Below, piece by piece: positions 60,414 to 64,000 of a DNA stretch of 64,000 nucleotides; position 1 is the first letter of the stretch, and each line of letters opens with the position of its first letter. Location: contig NZ_JAJJMN010000003.1 in the NCBI RefSeq assembly GCF_020905335.1, positions 186,001 through 250,000 of the forward strand, written 5' to 3'. The DNA is from Flavobacterium lipolyticum (GTDB taxonomy: Bacteria > Bacteroidota > Bacteroidia > Flavobacteriales > Flavobacteriaceae). Under the pieces are notes generated by a model. It was not told the origin of the DNA. It made no database searches and saw only the letters and a list, made by a program, of their open reading frames with translations. The position numbers were made by a program, and so were the translations under genes.

Positions 60414-63400
60414 ATGGATAGAAACATGGAGTCAAATAATATTTATTTAGTTTCAAAATATTGGAAGAAAAAAATAGTGAACCGAGAAAAAGTTCTTGGG
60501 TTGCAACAGCAACAAAATAGTCTTCCTTGTATTACTATTGAGGCCAAAGAACTCAATTATTTTAATAGACTTACCAATAAAAACGTAATAGCTCAATATA
60601 CAGTTATAAGCGCGATCTATACTTTTTTGTTAAAGAAACTGATCCATGAATTTGATGGTTATCTGGTGTCAAACTATAATGATCAGCATCATTCTTTGCT
60701 TCTGTCATTTCCTGTAGATTTAAAAATTTCATTTAAAGAATACCTTCAAAAAATAAAGCTTGAAATTTTAGAGACATTAAAACATTCGGATTCTAATGAT
60801 GCTCCTATAGCTGAAAAAACAATCGTTAATGATTTAAGTCTTTTATCTCATTATGGTATAAATTTCAATTCAGACGCTAAGTTAGAGTGTAACGGTATTT
60901 TGTTTCATGTAAAAATAGAGGATACTATAGAAATTCACGCTTCTTATTTAGAAGGTTTTGTAAAGCAAACCATAGTGGAATATCTGGTTCAGCATTTGAA
61001 TTATTTTATTGTTAATTTAGAGCAGAATGTAGCGTTTAATTTATCCGAATATCCACTACTATCCCCAAAAGAAAAGCACCAATTAGTAGTAGATTTTAAT
61101 GATACTAATGTAGCTTATCCAAAAGATAAAACGATCGTAGATTTATTTGAAGAGCAAGTAGCAAAAACACCAAATAATGTTGCTGTTGTATTTGGAGCAA
61201 CAGAATTAACTTATAGCGCATTAAGCGAAAAGGCAAATCAGCTGGCCCATTATATTTCTTCAAAACATATTGTAAATAACGGAGATATAATTGGAGTGTT
61301 TCTGCCTAAATCAGATACAGGAATCATTTCGTTATTGGCAATAGTAAAGTTAGGCGCAGTTTATCTGCCAATAGACACCAATTATCCTCAGGAAAGAATA
61401 GATTATTTAATAAAAGACAGTGGTTTAAAATTGTTAATTGCTAATGATGCCACTTTAAATATTGATAATTGTGATACAGTAGTTATCGAATCAATCGATT
61501 TTGATGCCAGTAGCAGCGACACTATCAATAAAGCGATTTCATCCGAAGATTTAGCTTATGTAATTTATACTTCAGGTTCTACAGGGCACCCAAAGGGGGT
61601 AATGGTAGAGCATCGGAGTGTCATAAATATGGCATTAGATCAAATCAGATCTTTTGAAATTTCCGAAAGCGATACAATAGCATGGTTTGCTTCGGTTTCT
61701 TTTGATGCGTCTGTATCGGAGATTCTGATGAGTTTGTATAGCGGTGCGACGCTATCTATTCCGACAGAAGAAATAATTAAAGATCAGGATCAGTTTATAA
61801 GCTTTTTAAAAGTAACAAAAGTATCAGTTGTAACTTTTCCTCCAAGCTATTTAGGATTATTGACAGAGAATGATATTTCAGGACTAAGATGTATCATTAC
61901 AGCCGGTGAATCTGCTAATCCGGGTAAAGCAAAAGCAATTGTAAAATCAGGAATTGATTATTATAACGCATACGGGCCCACAGAATGTGCGGTTTGCGTA
62001 TCGATATATGGAGTAAAAAATGATTTTGATAAGTCGATTATTCCAATTGGCAAACCGATCTCCAATACTCAGGTGTACATCTTAGACGAAGCCTTACAAC
62101 TGCTGCCAATAGGAGTTACAGGAAAGCTGTATGTATCAGGAGCAGGGGTTACCAGAGGGTATTTGAACAAACCTGAACTTACAGCAGAAAAATTTATCTC
62201 GAATCCTTTTATCGAAGGATCCCGAATGTATGATACGGGAGATTTTGGCTGTTGGCTGCCTGACGGTACTATTGAATTTTTAGGAAGAAAAGACCATCAG
62301 GTCAAAATTCGGGGCTACAGAATCGAACTGGGGGAGATAGAGAATGCCATTTTAGAATCTTCAGAAAATCTTCAACAAGTCGTTGTAGAAGTAAAAGAGC
62401 ACCATCAGGAGAAAGTGTTAGTGGCTTATCTGGTAGCAAAATCTGAGATTAATAAATCGGAACTGCGAGCTTTTCTGCAAGAGCGTCTTCCGGATTATAT
62501 GATTCCGGGTTTCTATGTGGCGCTGGATGCTTTACCCTTAACTCCAAATGGCAAAATAGACCGCAAATCACTGCCGGTTGTGGAGGGAGAAGACTTCATA
62601 CGAAAAACATATGTCGCCCCCAAAAATGACATTGAAAACAAACTAGCCGTTATATGGCAGGAGGTACTGGGCATTGACACCATCGGAACAACCGATAACT
62701 TTTTTGAACTGGGCGGACATAGTCTGATCATTTCTCAGGTAATCAATAGAATCCATAAACAATTAGGTAAAACCGTATCCTTTAAAATATTTTTTGCTAA
62801 CCCAACCATCGAAGGACTAAGCAAACAATTGCAAATAAATGAATACCGAGCCATCACCAAAGCACCGGAAGCAGCATCCTATCCATTGACCGCCTCCCAA
62901 AGCAGATTATGGACCTTGAGCCAGTTAGAAGGCGGCTCCTTAGCTTATAATATGCCCGGTGTAGTCAGGTTAACAGGGCTGGTTAATGTCAATACATTCG
63001 AAGAATCGTTTCGATTCTTAATTCATCGCCATGAAATTTTAAGAACCTACTTTAAAACAAACGATCAGGGCGAAGTCCGTCAACATATACTAGCTGCCGA
63101 ACAAGTAAACTTTAGCATCACAGAGAAAGATTATAGTTTAGTTGAAAATCAGGAAGCAGTAATTGCGGACTATTTGCAAAACAAAAATAACGAACCTTTC
63201 GATTTAGAACAGGCACCACTTGTAAGAGCCTCCTTAATCAAATTAAAAGAGAATCAGTATGTATTTTTTCTATCCCTGCATCATATAATTGGAGACGGAT
63301 GGTCAATAGAGATACTATTATCAGAAGTCATAAAAACCTATAACGCACTCACCCAAGGAAAAGCAATCGACTTGCCGGAACTCAGCCTGCACTATAAAGA

Positions 63401-64000
63401 CTATACCCTGTGGCTTAATGAAGAACTGCATCAGGAGAGACAGCAGGCATCAGAGCAATATTGGCTGCAACAGTTTCAGGGAGAATTACCCGTTTTGGAC
63501 TTGCCGGCTTTTAAAACACGTCCATTAGTTAAGACCTATAACGGACATAATCTCACGCAGCACTATTCAAAAGCATTTTTAGAGAAGTTAAAAACATTCT
63601 CAAAACAACAGGATGTCACCTTATTCATGACCCTAATGGCAGGGATCAATGCCCTGTTGCATAAATACACCGCTCAGGATGACATCATCATTGGAACCCC
63701 AATAGCAGGAAGAGAACATCCAGACTTAGAGAACCAATTGGGATTGTATCTGAACACCCTTGCGATACGCACTAAATTAAAAGAAAAAAGCAGCTTCATA
63801 GATTTGGTAGCTCTGCAAAAAGAAACCTTGTTAGGCGCTTACGATCATCAAAATTATCCTTTTGATGCACTGGTAGGGAAATTGAATCTAAAGAGAGACA
63901 CCAGCCGTTCTGCTTTATTTGATGTCCTGGTCGTATTACAAAACCAGGGACAGTTAAACAATCTCAATAACGAAGAACTGATAAACTTCGAAATAAGCGA
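60414..64000 (+). CDS. Nonribosomal peptide synthetase (partial, runs off window): half C-A-PCP-C...
   Basis: The frame is open from ATG 60414 (ATG 60426 is an alternative) to the window end, at least 1195 residues. Residues 1-225 resemble only the C-terminal half of a condensation domain (SKYWKKKI start, LLSPKEKHQLVVDFNDT end) and lack HHxxxDG. The adenylation domain (about 226-690) has YTSGSTGHPKGV, NAYGPTE, YDTGDFG, GRKDHQVKIRGYRIELGEIE and PNGKIDRKSLP. The carrier Ser is in FFELGGHSLIIS (near 768). A complete condensation domain has HHIIGDGWS (near 957). Specificity positions read by eye against GrsA give D-A-S-T-I-A-A-V-C(-K), suggesting an aromatic amino acid such as Phe or Tyr. It acts in the cytosol and needs a phosphopantetheinyl transferase. 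Confidence 0.92.
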   Translation, partial: MDRNMESNNIYLVSKYWKKKIVNREKVLGLQQQQNSLPCITIEAKELNYFNRLTNKNVIAQYTVISAIYTFLLKKLIHEFDGYLVSNYNDQHHSLLLSFPVDLKISFKEYLQKIKLEILETLKHSDSNDAPIAEKTIVNDLSLLSHYGINFNSDAKLECNGILFHVKIEDTIEIHASYLEGFVKQTIVEYLVQHLNYFIVNLEQNVAFNLSEYPLLSPKEKHQLVVDFNDTNVAYPKDKTIVDLFEEQVAKTPNNVAVVFGATELTYSALSEKANQLAHYISSKHIVNNGDIIGVFLPKSDTGIISLLAIVKLGAVYLPIDTNYPQERIDYLIKDSGLKLLIANDATLNIDNCDTVVIESIDFDASSSDTINKAISSEDLAYVIYTSGSTGHPKGVMVEHRSVINMALDQIRSFEISESDTIAWFASVSFDASVSEILMSLYSGATLSIPTEEIIKDQDQFISFLKVTKVSVVTFPPSYLGLLTENDISGLRCIITAGESANPGKAKAIVKSGIDYYNAYGPTECAVCVSIYGVKNDFDKSIIPIGKPISNTQVYILDEALQLLPIGVTGKLYVSGAGVTRGYLNKPELTAEKFISNPFIEGSRMYDTGDFGCWLPDGTIEFLGRKDHQVKIRGYRIELGEIENAILESSENLQQVVVEVKEHHQEKVLVAYLVAKSEINKSELRAFLQERLPDYMIPGFYVALDALPLTPNGKIDRKSLPVVEGEDFIRKTYVAPKNDIENKLAVIWQEVLGIDTIGTTDNFFELGGHSLIISQVINRIHKQLGKTVSFKIFFANPTIEGLSKQLQINEYRAITKAPEAASYPLTASQSRLWTLSQLEGGSLAYNMPGVVRLTGLVNVNTFEESFRFLIHRHEILRTYFKTNDQGEVRQHILAAEQVNFSITEKDYSLVENQEAVIADYLQNKNNEPFDLEQAPLVRASLIKLKENQYVFFLSLHHIIGDGWSIEILLSEVIKTYNALTQGKAIDLPELSLHYKDYTLWLNEELHQERQQASEQYWLQQFQGELPVLDLPAFKTRPLVKTYNGHNLTQHYSKAFLEKLKTFSKQQDVTLFMTLMAGINALLHKYTAQDDIIIGTPIAGREHPDLENQLGLYLNTLAIRTKLKEKSSFIDLVALQKETLLGAYDHQNYPFDALVGKLNLKRDTSRSALFDVLVVLQNQGQLNNLNNEELINFEIS

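Noticed and set aside
1..64000. CRISPR arrays, rRNA or complete tRNA genes
   Set aside because: No regularly spaced identical repeats with unique spacers, and no complete RNA gene signature were seen by reading both strands.

Overview
The window looks like a chromosomal segment of a Flavobacterium-type member of the Bacteroidota. The evidence is AT-rich DNA with A-rich leaders in place of Shine-Dalgarno sites, TAnnTTTG-type -7 promoter boxes, two TonB-dependent receptors, an ECF sigma/FecR pair, and a protein with a type IX secretion (T9SS) C-terminal sorting domain. No rRNA gene, intact tRNA gene or CRISPR array was seen.

Layout. 1-1880: accessory stretch with an Imm51-like immunity protein, an unknown partner, duplicated terminator DNA and an IS3-type remnant. 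1950-6060: secreted-type phosphoesterase and a siderophore-type TonB-dependent receptor. 6260-8030 (minus): two lipoprotein-type genes, one with a stop codon inside its signal peptide. 8290-9670: bestrophin-like channel and MgtC-like protein. 9800-12130: a 42-residue small ORF, then a two-gene trans-3-hydroxy-L-proline catabolic operon. 13000-15340: PAP2 phosphatase and EptA-like phosphoethanolamine transferase, probably lipid A remodelling. 15900-19390: amino-acid oxidase plus 2-keto-acid decarboxylase. 19456-22165: Fic protein and a Tat-exported alkaline phosphatase.

22244-39973 (minus) is the centrepiece. It is one tightly coupled operon of eight genes: an ER-KS-AT-ACP-ACP-KR megasynthase, a KS-AT-DH-PPTase megasynthase, a free ACP, an alpha/beta hydrolase, a tandem double glycosyltransferase, two HxxxD acyltransferases and a small membrane protein. 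The set reads as an iterative PUFA-synthase-like/polyketide system that makes, glycosylates and acylates a lipid.

40651-46744: a LytS/LytTR two-component pair, divergent from a DUF2490 / CitM citrate transporter / DctA-like symporter / TerC operon. 46833-57830: a decayed small gene, then an ECF sigma factor, FecR anti-sigma factor and large TonB-dependent receptor, followed by a beta-helix lipoprotein, a T9SS-sorted protein, an unknown lipoprotein and an S41 protease. 57998-59572 (minus): two adjacent paralogues of unknown function. 60414-end: a large NRPS gene cut by the window edge, which begins with only the second half of a condensation domain.

Two regulatory observations tie regions together. 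Upstream of both the lipid megasynthase operon and the NRPS there are 22-bp tandem repeats sharing a CCGTA(A)-T-run core in the same orientation relative to the gene, a spacing that fits LytTR-type operators. A conserved element of about 66 bp is also shared by the regions upstream of the FecR gene and the beta-helix lipoprotein gene.
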